A stretch of DNA of 64,000 bases, taken from the NCBI RefSeq assembly GCF_026155325.1, contig NZ_JAPFPW010000010.1, positions 88,632 through 152,631 on the forward strand, given 5' to 3'. Positions 55,841 to 63,190 of the stretch are shown piece after piece (the first letter of the stretch is position 1; every line of letters starts with the position of its first letter). The notes under the pieces are model-generated. The model saw only the letters and a list, made by a program, of their open reading frames with translations, had not been told where the DNA came from and made no database searches. The translations under genes were made by a program, and so were the position numbers. The DNA is from Desulfobotulus pelophilus (GTDB lineage Bacteria > Desulfobacterota > Desulfobacteria > Desulfobacterales > ASO4-4).

Positions 55841-56884
55841 TCAGGTGCGCAGGAACTGATCCTGCTGAAACGGCACCTGATTTTTCAACATGAAATACAC
55901 CGCTCGTCCCAGGCGGTGAGCCAGAATCGCCAGCGCCTTGCCTTTGCCGTGACGACTGGCCAATTTTTGCAGCATCTGTTGTGCCGTTTTATTCCCTTTG
56001 AGCATCAGCACTACAGCTTCGCCAAAAGCCCAGCGTAGATGAGCATTACCGATTTTCTTGCCGGAATGACCATAGTTTTTGCCGTTTGACTGTTTGGCCG
56101 GTTTCACCAGACGGCAATAAGAGACAAAATCCTGCACCCGAGGGAAGCGGCTGATATCCTCAATTTCATAGAGCATCACCAGCCCCAGGATGCGACCGAC
56201 ACCGGGAATGCTTTTAAGCAGCGCCAGACCGACCGGATCATGCCCCACGGCGATCTTTTCCAGTTGACGTTCCAGCGCTCCCAGCAGGCGCTCGTAGTGC
56301 ACAATAGTCAGCAGATCGACCTCAACCATCGCCCGAACCACCGGATCGGTGAACTTGTCGAGCAGATCGCCCCGTTCACTCGGTTTCGCGATACGCCCCA
56401 GCGGTTCAGGAAGATTATACTGAGTAGCAGTATTCTGGATATGCACCAGCAGTTCCGCCTTTTTACGCGCCAGATGATTGCGGCGACGCAGCAGATCCCG
56501 CGTTGCCCGCATCGGTTTGGGATAGGTATAGGCCAGCGGAAACGAACCACCGCGCAGCAGCACAGCAATCTTGTGGGAGTCGATTTTATCGTTCTTGGCC
56601 TTGCCGCCATGAATAGCCCGCATGTAAAGCGCATGACCAAGAACAAAGTCGATTCCCTCATCGGCACAGAGATCAGCCAGCCAGTACCAGGTGAACATAC
56701 ACTCGCAGCCGACCACCAGATTGTCACGGAAGGGCTTGATCAGACGCAGGAAAGCCTTCGGGGTGGTTGGCAGATTGCGATGTGCGACAATCTCGCCGGT
56801 TGAATCGAGGACACAGACATACCTGGCGTCGGCGTGCAAATCGACGCCGCAGTAAAAAAGATGTTGTTTGGTGTAGAATCTCAT
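55841..56884 (-). CDS. IS110-family (IS1111 group) DEDD transposase
   Basis: 347 residues with the family layout: an N-terminal RuvC-like DEDD domain (Asp in FYCGVDLHADARYVCVLD, Glu in VVGCECMFTWYWL, Asp pair in KAKNDKIDSHKIAVLL) and a C-terminal Transposase_20 domain (IPGVGRILGLVMLYEIEDIS; SGKKIGNAHLRWAFGEAV), in which the conserved catalytic Ser is expected. AAGGAG precedes ATG 56884. It appears intact. Confidence 0.93.
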   Translation of the reverse strand: MRFYTKQHLFYCGVDLHADARYVCVLDSTGEIVAHRNLPTTPKAFLRLIKPFRDNLVVGCECMFTWYWLADLCADEGIDFVLGHALYMRAIHGGKAKNDKIDSHKIAVLLRGGSFPLAYTYPKPMRATRDLLRRRNHLARKKAELLVHIQNTATQYNLPEPLGRIAKPSERGDLLDKFTDPVVRAMVEVDLLTIVHYERLLGALERQLEKIAVGHDPVGLALLKSIPGVGRILGLVMLYEIEDISRFPRVQDFVSYCRLVKPAKQSNGKNYGHSGKKIGNAHLRWAFGEAVVLMLKGNKTAQQMLQKLASRHGKGKALAILAHRLGRAVYFMLKNQVPFQQDQFLRT

Positions 56885-56974
56885 GGTGCAGGCTCCTTTC
56901 TTTGAGGGTTTGCATTCTTCTCAAAGGATAGCGGATGGTCCGTTATCTATGGAGGGGGCCTGCACTAGTATCAA

Positions 56975-57036
56975 ATCGCTGCAGCCGACCGTCAACCTGC
57001 TACGCGGCTGCCGGCGACTGAGCTTTAGCGTTAGCC
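56975..57036 (+). other. attC: Truncated attC (3' part) between IS and cassette 3
   Basis: The inner stem GCAGCCG/CGGCTGC and the 3' arm CTGAGCTTTAGC lead into core GTTAGCC (crossover G57030/T57031). The matching 5' arm is missing beside it, since IS sequence comes first. TTAACGCAAAAG at about 55354, left of the IS, is similar to the expected complement and may be the displaced half. Confidence 0.65.
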
Positions 57037-57062
57037 CCTAAATGGAATGAGGAGATATAAGC

Positions 57063-57521
57063 ATGGGACGACCAGAAATTCCAAATATGAGAACATGGCC
57101 TCGTAACTTAAGCACGAGTCAGGGCGGCGGACTTTCAACTTCACAGTATGGAGGCATGTCCACTTCTCAATATGGAGGGGCATCTACATCTCAATACGGT
57201 GGCTTATCCACCTCGCAATATGGGGGAATGTCGACGTCTCAGTACGGAGGCCTGTCTACGTCTCAATACGGCGGGTTATCCACATCACAGTATGGTGGGT
57301 TATCGACATCGCAATATGGCGGGCTTTCAACTTCACAATATGGCGGCCTGTCGACCTCCCAGGGTGGGGGCATGTCGACCTCTTCATTAAATGTATATAG
57401 AAGCAACATCCCGCCTTGGCCCTATTTTGTCAGGGAACTTGAGGCGAGAGGCTATGACTGGGCATCGGTATTGATCCGGCAATATCTTCCTGAGGCATTG
57501 TGGCCTGAAAACTTCTTCTGA
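57063..57521 (+). CDS. Cassette 3 octapeptide-repeat protein (LSTSQYGG)n
   Basis: 152 residues of unknown function. After 15 N-terminal residues come eleven perfect or near-perfect copies of (L/M/A)STSQ(Y/G)GG, then a degenerate copy and a conserved-looking soluble tail (WPYFVRELEARGYDWASVLI) rich in aromatics. There is no signal peptide or transmembrane helix. Such a regular Ser/Thr/Gln/Gly/Tyr repeat should form a stacked beta structure; the octapeptide recalls, distantly, the GYGSTQTA repeats of ice-nucleation proteins and the Q-x-G repeats of curli. GAGGAG lies nine bases before ATG 57063. Confidence 0.8.
   Translation: MGRPEIPNMRTWPRNLSTSQGGGLSTSQYGGMSTSQYGGASTSQYGGLSTSQYGGMSTSQYGGLSTSQYGGLSTSQYGGLSTSQYGGLSTSQYGGLSTSQGGGMSTSSLNVYRSNIPPWPYFVRELEARGYDWASVLIRQYLPEALWPENFF
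57108..57371 (+). repeat. 24-base coding tandem repeat, 11 copies
   Basis: Encodes the octapeptide repeats. Synonymous codons differ widely between units (Leu as TTA, CTT and CTG; Ser as TCA, TCC, TCG and TCT) while the amino acids hardly change. The array is therefore old and kept by selection on the protein, not a recent slippage product. Confidence 0.9.
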
Positions 57522-57536
57522 TAACGAGAAGATGCG

Positions 57537-57766
57537 GGCTAACCACTTCATGAACCGGACGAAAAATACTGGAGTGGTTCTCGAATGCATTCTATTTAAC
57601 TGTTCCGGTACGTCGTCGCCGGTTATTGCTGACCGTGCATCCCGACCTGCGGTCGGAATGCACGGGGTGGCCTTTGAGCCGTTCGGCTAGTCCGTCCGCA
57701 GGCGGACGAACCAGCCTCTGGAGACCGATGCCCTTCGGGCACGGCTCAAAGGCCACCCCGTTAGCC
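57537..57766 (+). other. attC: Oversized composite attC3 with nested hairpins
   Basis: R'' GGCTAAC (57537-57543) is the exact complement of cassette 3's leading TTAGCC. The R' core used is GTTAGCC (57760-57766). The 230 bases between contain a 15-bp hairpin (57633-57647/57651-57665, one mismatch), an 18-bp perfect stem (57664-57681/57742-57759), and two small hairpins in its loop. Normal attCs are about 57-141 bases, so this is probably a fusion of two sites or carries an ORF-less insert. Confidence 0.7.
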
Positions 57767-57790
57767 GAGACAAACCACCAAGGAACATCT

Positions 57791-59875
57791 ATGCCAAAGG
57801 GTCAAAGAATAATAGTCTTCCTAGCGACGTTAGCATTACTTTTGGTTTGCTATACCGTGTTCAAATCGTCCATAGACGTTCTGAACAGCAAAGGGATTGT
57901 AATTATCTCTGCTCTTATAATGCTGTCCTTTACAACTCTACTGGCCGAACACTTCTTTACACGACCAACAGACGTGGTTGCGTCAACGGTTTCGGTTTTA
58001 CTGCTACTTTCTCCAATGCATTCCGATCTTAATGAAATGGGGTTATGGTATTGGATATTTTGGAGTTATAGTGCAGCACTACTTATTGTATCCCTGTTGG
58101 CTCTTTTGCTCTTGAGTCCAGAAAAATCTCCTTCTTCGCAGATAAACAAGGCGTCGATTGTATTAAAAACTATTGCTGTGCGGTTTGGTAATGGGCGATT
58201 TTTGTGGTTTTCTCTATTTGTGTTGTGTGTCATTTTTTATGTCGATAGCCAATCACCACTATTCATTGCGCTCTTCGTTTATGCATCGGTACTACTTCTT
58301 ATTGACCCCAAGAAGGCAATAATTTCACTCAGCTCAATATCTAAGCGATCAGAGTCAGCCGTAGCGGAACTATTCGGCATCCAATCTTCAAGCGCCTACT
58401 TGGCAAAAGTCTACCCCGACAGCCCTCCAATAAAACGGTTTGATGTCACAGGTTTTGTATCAAATTCAGGGGGACGAGAAAGATGGCTTACAGGCCTTGT
58501 AATCGAGGCCTATGAGCTTAATGAGCAAAGATGGTTAAAGATACTAACTGATGAATCATTTGGTGAATTGGAAGATAAAACAACAGCTCCTGACTCACCC
58601 AAAAAAGGCATTGTCCACTTATTGAAGGTTGATGGTGAGCTAGATCTCGTGAGTCATTTGATCGGTACAGTTTGTGAAGGCGCAACCATTGAAAAGTTGA
58701 AGTTTGAATACGCATTTAATGTAAGTATCCAAGAGGGAGAGCTGCTGCAAGTGCGTTGTGGGGTACACAACATCCTTTACCAAGTCGTGGAAGGTACGAC
58801 CGGGGCTGAAGCTTTAGACTCTCGCAATGAAGCTGGCTTCATAATTGGGGAGGCAGTACAACTCGGAATATGGAACGCAGAAACTCGCAGTTTTGATCGG
58901 TATGGATGGGTGCCGAATATGAACAGCCCTGTATTAAAGGCTGAGACAGTTGATGTGCCTGAGTGTCTTCCAAACGAATATCAAATTGGAAATATCCCAG
59001 GCACCAACTTTCAAGTATTTATAGATCGAGACACTGCTGTTACGCATCATTTAGCAATCCTTGGAGTCACAGGTTCAGGAAAGTCTGTTTTTGCTAGGAA
59101 TCTAATACGACAGATTGCTGATGAGGATACAAAAATAGTATGCGTTGATTTCACAAATGAATATAGCGTGAAGTTAGCAGACTTGATAAGTGGCTCCTTA
59201 GTTAAAGGGAAAGAGGCTGAATCCATGTTTACGGCCATCGACACGATAAGTGATGAGATGGACAAGTTTGCCAATCAACGCAACAAGTCTCTAATTGCTG
59301 CAAAAGAAACCGAATTGCGCAATGGTTTTAAAGTGGCTTTGAGGCAGTTTGTTGGAAGTGATAATAAGGCAGTATTATTTGAGCTTCCCGATGTTACGAA
59401 CTCTGCAGGAATACTCGAATATACGAAATGGTTTTTTAAGTCTTTATTCGAGTTAGCTAAAGCTCAAGAGCTGGCTGGGAAAAAGGTGTGCGTTGTCCTT
59501 GAGGAAGCACATACCATAGTGCCGGAGTGGAACTTTTTAGGGGTCGATGACAAACGTTCTAGCGCAGTTGTAAATAGTATTGCCCAGATTGCTCTACAAG
59601 GTAGAAAATACGGAGTCGGATTTGTTGTCATCGCGCAAAGAACCGCAAATGTTTCTAAAACTGTTTTGACACAATGTAATTCAGTTGTCGCATTTCAGCA
59701 ATTCGATAGGACGAGCGCGGAATTTTTAGGCAACTACATGAGCTCAGACTATGTAGCATCCCTTACAAGGCTTAGGCCTCGCCATGCCATTGCTGTCGGC
59801 AAAGCGTTCAGTAGTGGAACTCCCATGATATTTTCTGTGCCTGAAATATCTGAGCCAGAAGCGGAAGGCGGCTAA
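57791..59875 (+). CDS. Cassette 4: membrane-anchored HerA/DUF87-type ATPase, likely defence component
   Basis: 694 residues. The first 180 or so hold about six hydrophobic helices (IIVFLATLALLLVCYTVF; YSAALLIVSLLALLLLS; FSLFVLCVIFYV). After a middle domain (about 230-390) comes a HerA-type hexameric ATPase core: Walker A GVTGSGKS with Lys431, Walker B VVLEEAH with Glu571/572, and an arginine-rich segment QIALQGRKYGVGFVVIAQRT. HerA is a DNA translocase; with SIR2 it forms a known anti-phage system, and a SIR2-like gene is the next cassette. The N-terminal membrane region is not typical of that system. ATG 57791 follows AAGGA and lies 31 bases after the crossover, so the longer upstream frame, which would start inside the attC, is rejected. 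Confidence 0.88.
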   Translation: MPKGQRIIVFLATLALLLVCYTVFKSSIDVLNSKGIVIISALIMLSFTTLLAEHFFTRPTDVVASTVSVLLLLSPMHSDLNEMGLWYWIFWSYSAALLIVSLLALLLLSPEKSPSSQINKASIVLKTIAVRFGNGRFLWFSLFVLCVIFYVDSQSPLFIALFVYASVLLLIDPKKAIISLSSISKRSESAVAELFGIQSSSAYLAKVYPDSPPIKRFDVTGFVSNSGGRERWLTGLVIEAYELNEQRWLKILTDESFGELEDKTTAPDSPKKGIVHLLKVDGELDLVSHLIGTVCEGATIEKLKFEYAFNVSIQEGELLQVRCGVHNILYQVVEGTTGAEALDSRNEAGFIIGEAVQLGIWNAETRSFDRYGWVPNMNSPVLKAETVDVPECLPNEYQIGNIPGTNFQVFIDRDTAVTHHLAILGVTGSGKSVFARNLIRQIADEDTKIVCVDFTNEYSVKLADLISGSLVKGKEAESMFTAIDTISDEMDKFANQRNKSLIAAKETELRNGFKVALRQFVGSDNKAVLFELPDVTNSAGILEYTKWFFKSLFELAKAQELAGKKVCVVLEEAHTIVPEWNFLGVDDKRSSAVVNSIAQIALQGRKYGVGFVVIAQRTANVSKTVLTQCNSVVAFQQFDRTSAEFLGNYMSSDYVASLTRLRPRHAIAVGKAFSSGTPMIFSVPEISEPEAEGG

Positions 59876-59941
59876 AAAGTTGCTGCACACGGATAAATTA
59901 CTCGCTACGCTCCTAATTTGCCGGTGAGCAAGGCGTTATGC
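59870..59941 (+). other. attC: attC4 recombination site
   Basis: The 72-base site runs from R'' GGCTAAA (59870-59876, one mismatch to the complement of TTAGCC) to R' GTTATGC (59935-59941). Arms TTGCT...AAATTA and TAATTT...AGCAA pair around CTCGCTACGCTCC. It separates the HerA and SIR2 genes. Confidence 0.88.
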
Positions 59942-59973
59942 GGAATGGAATTTGAGCGACTAAAGGAAAGTCC

Positions 59974-61017
59974 ATGCCTACACTCCCTCAATTGGATGTA
60001 AAGACTAATTCTAACCATTCACCTCACGTTGCTATCCTTGGTGCGGGGGCAAGTCTGGCGGCTCTTCCAGATGGTGATAAGAATGGCCGCAAGTTGCCAT
60101 TAATGAATAATCTGGTCGAGGTGGTTGGTCTCGAGTCGCTATTTGAGGAATACGGCCTGAAATATGAAGGCGAAAATTTCGAAGCGACCTATGATGCTCT
60201 GGTTTTCAGTGGGGAGTACCCTGATCTCGTTAAAGAAATAGAGTTGGCAGTAGAGAACTACTTTAGCGAGATGCAGCTGCCTGATGAAGCCACGCTGTAT
60301 GACTATTTGGTTTTGGGTCTCCGTGGGAAAGACATCATCGCTACTTTTAATTGGGACCCGTTTCTCGCGCAAGCATTTCAGAGGAATATGAATGTCATCG
60401 GTTATGAGGAAATGCCCCAGATGGCATTTCTTCATGGAAATGTGGCAATAGGTGTTTGTTATTCGTGTAAAACTAAGGGGTGGCGATTCAACAGTTGCGA
60501 TAAATGTGGAAATCAGTTTGAGCCGTCAAAACTACTATATCCCGTTAGTCAAAAAAACTATTCCGAAGATGAGTTCATATGTTCTGAGTGGGAAAACCTA
60601 CAGAACCATATTAAGCACGCGTATTTTATTACAGTTTTTGGATATAGCGCGCCAGTAACAGATGCTGAAGCAAGAAAGCTCATGCTGTACGTATGGGCAG
60701 AGAATACAACCAGAGATCTTGCACAAATTGACCTTGTTGATATCAAACCGAGAGAAGCGGTTAAGGATAGTTGGAAGGACTTTATTGTCAGAGAAAACTA
60801 TGCAATTCAAGCCGATTTCTTTAATACATACCTTTCCATTCATCCGAGGCGAAGCTGTGATGCTTTCGCAATGGCAACGCTTCAGCAGCGTCCATGGACA
60901 GACAACAATTTTCCGAAAGGTCTGTCTTTAAAACAGTTGCAAGAATGGGTAAAACCGCTGGTGGATGAAGAAAAAAATGGCCACCTTTCGGGTAAGCCTT
61001 GTGGAGAAGGAAAGTGA
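59974..61017 (+). CDS. Cassette 5: SIR2-like NAD-dependent enzyme with zinc finger, likely defence effector
   Basis: 347 residues. The Rossmann motif GAGAS is at 23-27. TFNWDP carries the Asn (126) that hydrolyses or positions NAD in SIR2-family NADases. The catalytic-type His154 is in FLHG, and four Cys (162, 165, 175, 178) form a sirtuin-like zinc site. FGYSAPVTD (222-230) fits the late NAD-binding loop. Comparable proteins deplete NAD+ during phage infection. AAAGGAAAG precedes ATG 59974. It follows the HerA cassette directly; transcription could be shared although each has its own attC. Confidence 0.87.
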   Translation: MPTLPQLDVKTNSNHSPHVAILGAGASLAALPDGDKNGRKLPLMNNLVEVVGLESLFEEYGLKYEGENFEATYDALVFSGEYPDLVKEIELAVENYFSEMQLPDEATLYDYLVLGLRGKDIIATFNWDPFLAQAFQRNMNVIGYEEMPQMAFLHGNVAIGVCYSCKTKGWRFNSCDKCGNQFEPSKLLYPVSQKNYSEDEFICSEWENLQNHIKHAYFITVFGYSAPVTDAEARKLMLYVWAENTTRDLAQIDLVDIKPREAVKDSWKDFIVRENYAIQADFFNTYLSIHPRRSCDAFAMATLQQRPWTDNNFPKGLSLKQLQEWVKPLVDEEKNGHLSGKPCGEGK

Positions 61018-61036
61018 GAGCCTTACGCCAAAAATC

Positions 61037-61114
61037 GCATAACCAGGGGCTGCAGCGGACCGCTTTTCCGGCGCGGTGCGCCTCCAAATCGGCCGCTGAG
61101 CCCAGGCGTTAGCT
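61037..61114 (+). other. attC: attC5 recombination site
   Basis: The 78-base site runs from R'' GCATAAC (61037-61043), exact complement of the SIR2 cassette's leading TTATGC, to R' GTTAGCT (61108-61114). Confidence 0.92.
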
Positions 61115-61137
61115 GTCAGAAGATATAGGGAGAATTA

Positions 61138-62532
61138 ATGGAAGTCCGAAAGCCAGAAGACAATGAGGAAGCCCGGTTGCTTTCCTTAGACGAAGGCCAC
61201 TTTGCCGACCTTAAAAGCAAGCGCATCAATCCGGCAAAGCTACAACAGAGCTTCGTGGCATTTGCGAACGCCGATGGAGGAGAGTTGTTCGTTGGCGTTG
61301 AAGATCAGTCCGAGTCTGGAGAGCGAATTGTCGGCTTTTTGAATCAGGAAGAGTGCAATGGAATTTTGCCAACGCTGCTCGAAGAAACCGAACCATCTGT
61401 CGAGAACGTCGATGTCGAACTGATTGATTTTGGATCAAGGGGCCTTGTCATGCGCCTTTTTATTCCAAAGAGCCCAAAGGTTCACTACACGTCGAGCGGC
61501 GACTGCTACATAAGAATCGGCGCCGAAAAAAGAAAGATTAAGGGCGAAAGAATTACGTCACTCTCTTACAGCAAGGGCGTGTTGGTGTACGAGCGTTTAG
61601 CTGTGGATGGAATAGATTTAAACGAATTGGTAGATAGCGAGTATCTAGGCAAATACATCAGTCGTATAGGAAGCAAACAAGCACCCGCAGATTTTTTGCG
61701 AAAACAGAAACTACTGGCCAAAGCTAACGGCGAACGAGTTCCGAATGTTGGGGCGGTTCTGCTTTTCGACGAGACTCCGTCAGCATCACTTCCCACCCGG
61801 TGTTCCTTCAAAGTGTACCGACTCCTCACAACGAGTTCGGAATATAAGCGTGAGCAACTCGCTGAGATGCCCACTACCATTTCTGGCCCGCTGGAGGTTT
61901 CGGTGCGAGGGGTTTTGGAAAAGGTGGAAGCACTGTTGGAAGGGGCTACGTTTAAGGATGGAAAGAAGCTTGTAAAGTTGAAATACCCGGTCGAGGCGAT
62001 TAAAGAGATTGTAGTAAATGCTGCTCTTCATCGTGATTACAGCTTAAACGATGATATTCATATCAGAATTTTCGACAACCGTATCGAAGTGTCGAGCCCC
62101 GGAAAGTTACCTGGGTTCATGACGGTCGAAAATCTTTACACCGATAGGTTTTCGAGAAACCCCAATATCAACCGCATGATTCACAACTTGCCAGATCCGC
62201 TGAATCATGACATCGGAGAAGGATTGGATACCGCGCGAAACGAACTGAAAAAAGCTGGTTTAGTACCGCCGGAATTTAAAGAGATGGAAAACGCCTTTTT
62301 GGTCACTATCCGGCATCAGGAGTTAGCGTCAATCGAGGACGTTATCACCAGACATCTCAGTGCTAATCCTGCGGATGAGATCACTAATCGCATGGTTCGT
62401 GAGCTTAGCGGCGAAGACGACATCAACAAGGTTAAGAAAGCTCTCCAAAAATTGCGGCAGGATGGAGTGATAGAGCCAGTCGATCCAAATGTATCGGCCT
62501 TCCAATTTCGGTACCGCTTGGTTCGTTCTTGA
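61138..62532 (+). CDS. Cassette 6: AlbA_2 (Schlafen-type)/GHKL ATPase-like protein
   Basis: 464 residues. An AlbA_2 nucleic-acid-binding domain is at about 15-135 (FVAFANADGGELFVGVEDQ; GDCYIRIGAEKRKI). A middle region and a GHKL-type ATPase (HATPase_c_4-like) domain follow at about 270-380, with Bergerat-type motifs AIKEIVVNAALHRDYS and IRIFDNRIEVSSPGKL and GEGLDTARNELKKAG. A C-terminal winged-helix region ends with LQKLRQDGVIEPV. Proteins of this architecture act as regulators and recur in defence islands. Which applies here is unknown. AGGGAG precedes ATG 61138. Confidence 0.87.
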   Translation: MEVRKPEDNEEARLLSLDEGHFADLKSKRINPAKLQQSFVAFANADGGELFVGVEDQSESGERIVGFLNQEECNGILPTLLEETEPSVENVDVELIDFGSRGLVMRLFIPKSPKVHYTSSGDCYIRIGAEKRKIKGERITSLSYSKGVLVYERLAVDGIDLNELVDSEYLGKYISRIGSKQAPADFLRKQKLLAKANGERVPNVGAVLLFDETPSASLPTRCSFKVYRLLTTSSEYKREQLAEMPTTISGPLEVSVRGVLEKVEALLEGATFKDGKKLVKLKYPVEAIKEIVVNAALHRDYSLNDDIHIRIFDNRIEVSSPGKLPGFMTVENLYTDRFSRNPNINRMIHNLPDPLNHDIGEGLDTARNELKKAGLVPPEFKEMENAFLVTIRHQELASIEDVITRHLSANPADEITNRMVRELSGEDDINKVKKALQKLRQDGVIEPVDPNVSAFQFRYRLVRS

Positions 62533-62539
62533 AGCTGAC

Positions 62540-62617
62540 AGCTAACAATCGGCTGCACCGCGACCGATTTTCCGCCGCTTCGCGGCTCCAAACCGGCGCG
62601 TGAGTCGGGTGTTATAT
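62540..62617 (+). other. attC: attC6 recombination site
   Basis: The 78-base site runs from R'' AGCTAAC (62540-62546), exact complement of the leading TTAGCT of cassette 6, to R' GTTATAT (62611-62617). Similar in size and inner sequence to attC5. Confidence 0.92.
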
Positions 62618-62650
62618 TTTTTTTAAGTTCAGCAATCAAAAGGATTCATG

Positions 62651-62932
62651 ATGAACGTGGATAAAGCGAAAAAACGCATATTGAAACGAGTACAAAGAGG
62701 TTTCAAAGGTTATCCGCAAATATCTTTAGAATATTTTGGCAAAACGACAGATTTCGCTACCGAAGTAGTCATCACTTTTATTGCTGAAGAAAATGCTGAA
62801 CCGCAAATTCAGCGATTTACGAGTGATAAAGATGTTCGTGAAGATGAATCAATTCAATCGGTATTGTTAAAAATTATTGAGCGAGCCGAAGCTGCTACGG
62901 TTTTAGAAAGTCGAGAAGTATCAGTTTGTTGA
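62651..62932 (+). CDS. Cassette 7 small protein of unknown function
   Basis: 93 residues, mixed alpha/beta, no signal peptide (KAKKRILKRVQRGFKGYPQI). It resembles small hypothetical proteins from Vibrio integron cassettes, which agrees with the Vibrio-type attC behind it; function unknown. Two Met codons are adjacent. I use the second (ATG 62651) because AGGA is then six bases away. Confidence 0.75.
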   Translation: MNVDKAKKRILKRVQRGFKGYPQISLEYFGKTTDFATEVVITFIAEENAEPQIQRFTSDKDVREDESIQSVLLKIIERAEAATVLESREVSVC

Positions 62933-62983
62933 TGGTTTTTCGTTGATCTTAAGCTCTCGGTCACATTAGCGTTGAGAACGAAA

Positions 62984-63178
62984 ATATAACAAGGCGTTCA
63001 AGAGGGATTCGCAACGCGTGGCATTTTCGTTATGCTTTGATTTTATTAGTTTTTAGTGCAATGCGGAAGGTTGGTAGTTGCGTTGCTCACCCCTTAACGC
63101 GGCGATGGCGCGGACGCTTCGCGCCGCGCCATCGGGGCGGCAGATACCATCCGCATGCTGCCCGGCGCCCCGTTAACT
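62984..63178 (+). other. attC: attC7: Vibrio-repeat-like attC fused to a 68-base orphan segment
   Basis: R'' ATATAAC (62984-62990) is the exact complement of cassette 7's leading TTATAT. The site then follows the Vibrio repeat (VCR) plan: CAAGAGGGA, CAACGCGTGGC, TTTAGTG, GCGTTGC and CCCCTTA in order, ending GGCG at 63104. At the exact base where TT should follow the G, 68 bases with two GC hairpins (63105-63172) are inserted before the functional core GTTAACT (63172-63178). Confidence 0.8.
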
Positions 63179-63190
63179 GGGAAGGGGTCC

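Larger units (their letters stand above)
55400..56955 (-). mobile_element. IS1111-group (IS110 family) insertion sequence in an attC
   Basis: Element of about 1.5 kb with one transposase gene on the minus strand. Subterminal inverted repeats are visible: ACACCATCCGGTTTCC (55405-55420) against GGATAGCGGATGGTCC (56926-56941), matching at 13 of 16 positions when inverted. The element separates cassette 2 from a truncated attC that ends at 57036, in keeping with the IS1111-attC group that targets attC sites. Exact ends and any core duplication cannot be fixed by eye; boundaries given are approximate. Confidence 0.75.

Noticed and set aside
57108..57371. CRISPR array or tandem-repeat non-coding element
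   Set aside because: The 24-base period is contiguous with no spacers, stays in frame, and varies only synonymously, so it is a coding repeat. No CRISPR array is seen anywhere in the window.
57626..57790. Upstream extension of the HerA protein
   Set aside because: It would be translated from the folded attC before the cassette crossover. ATG 57791 has AAGGA at the right distance.
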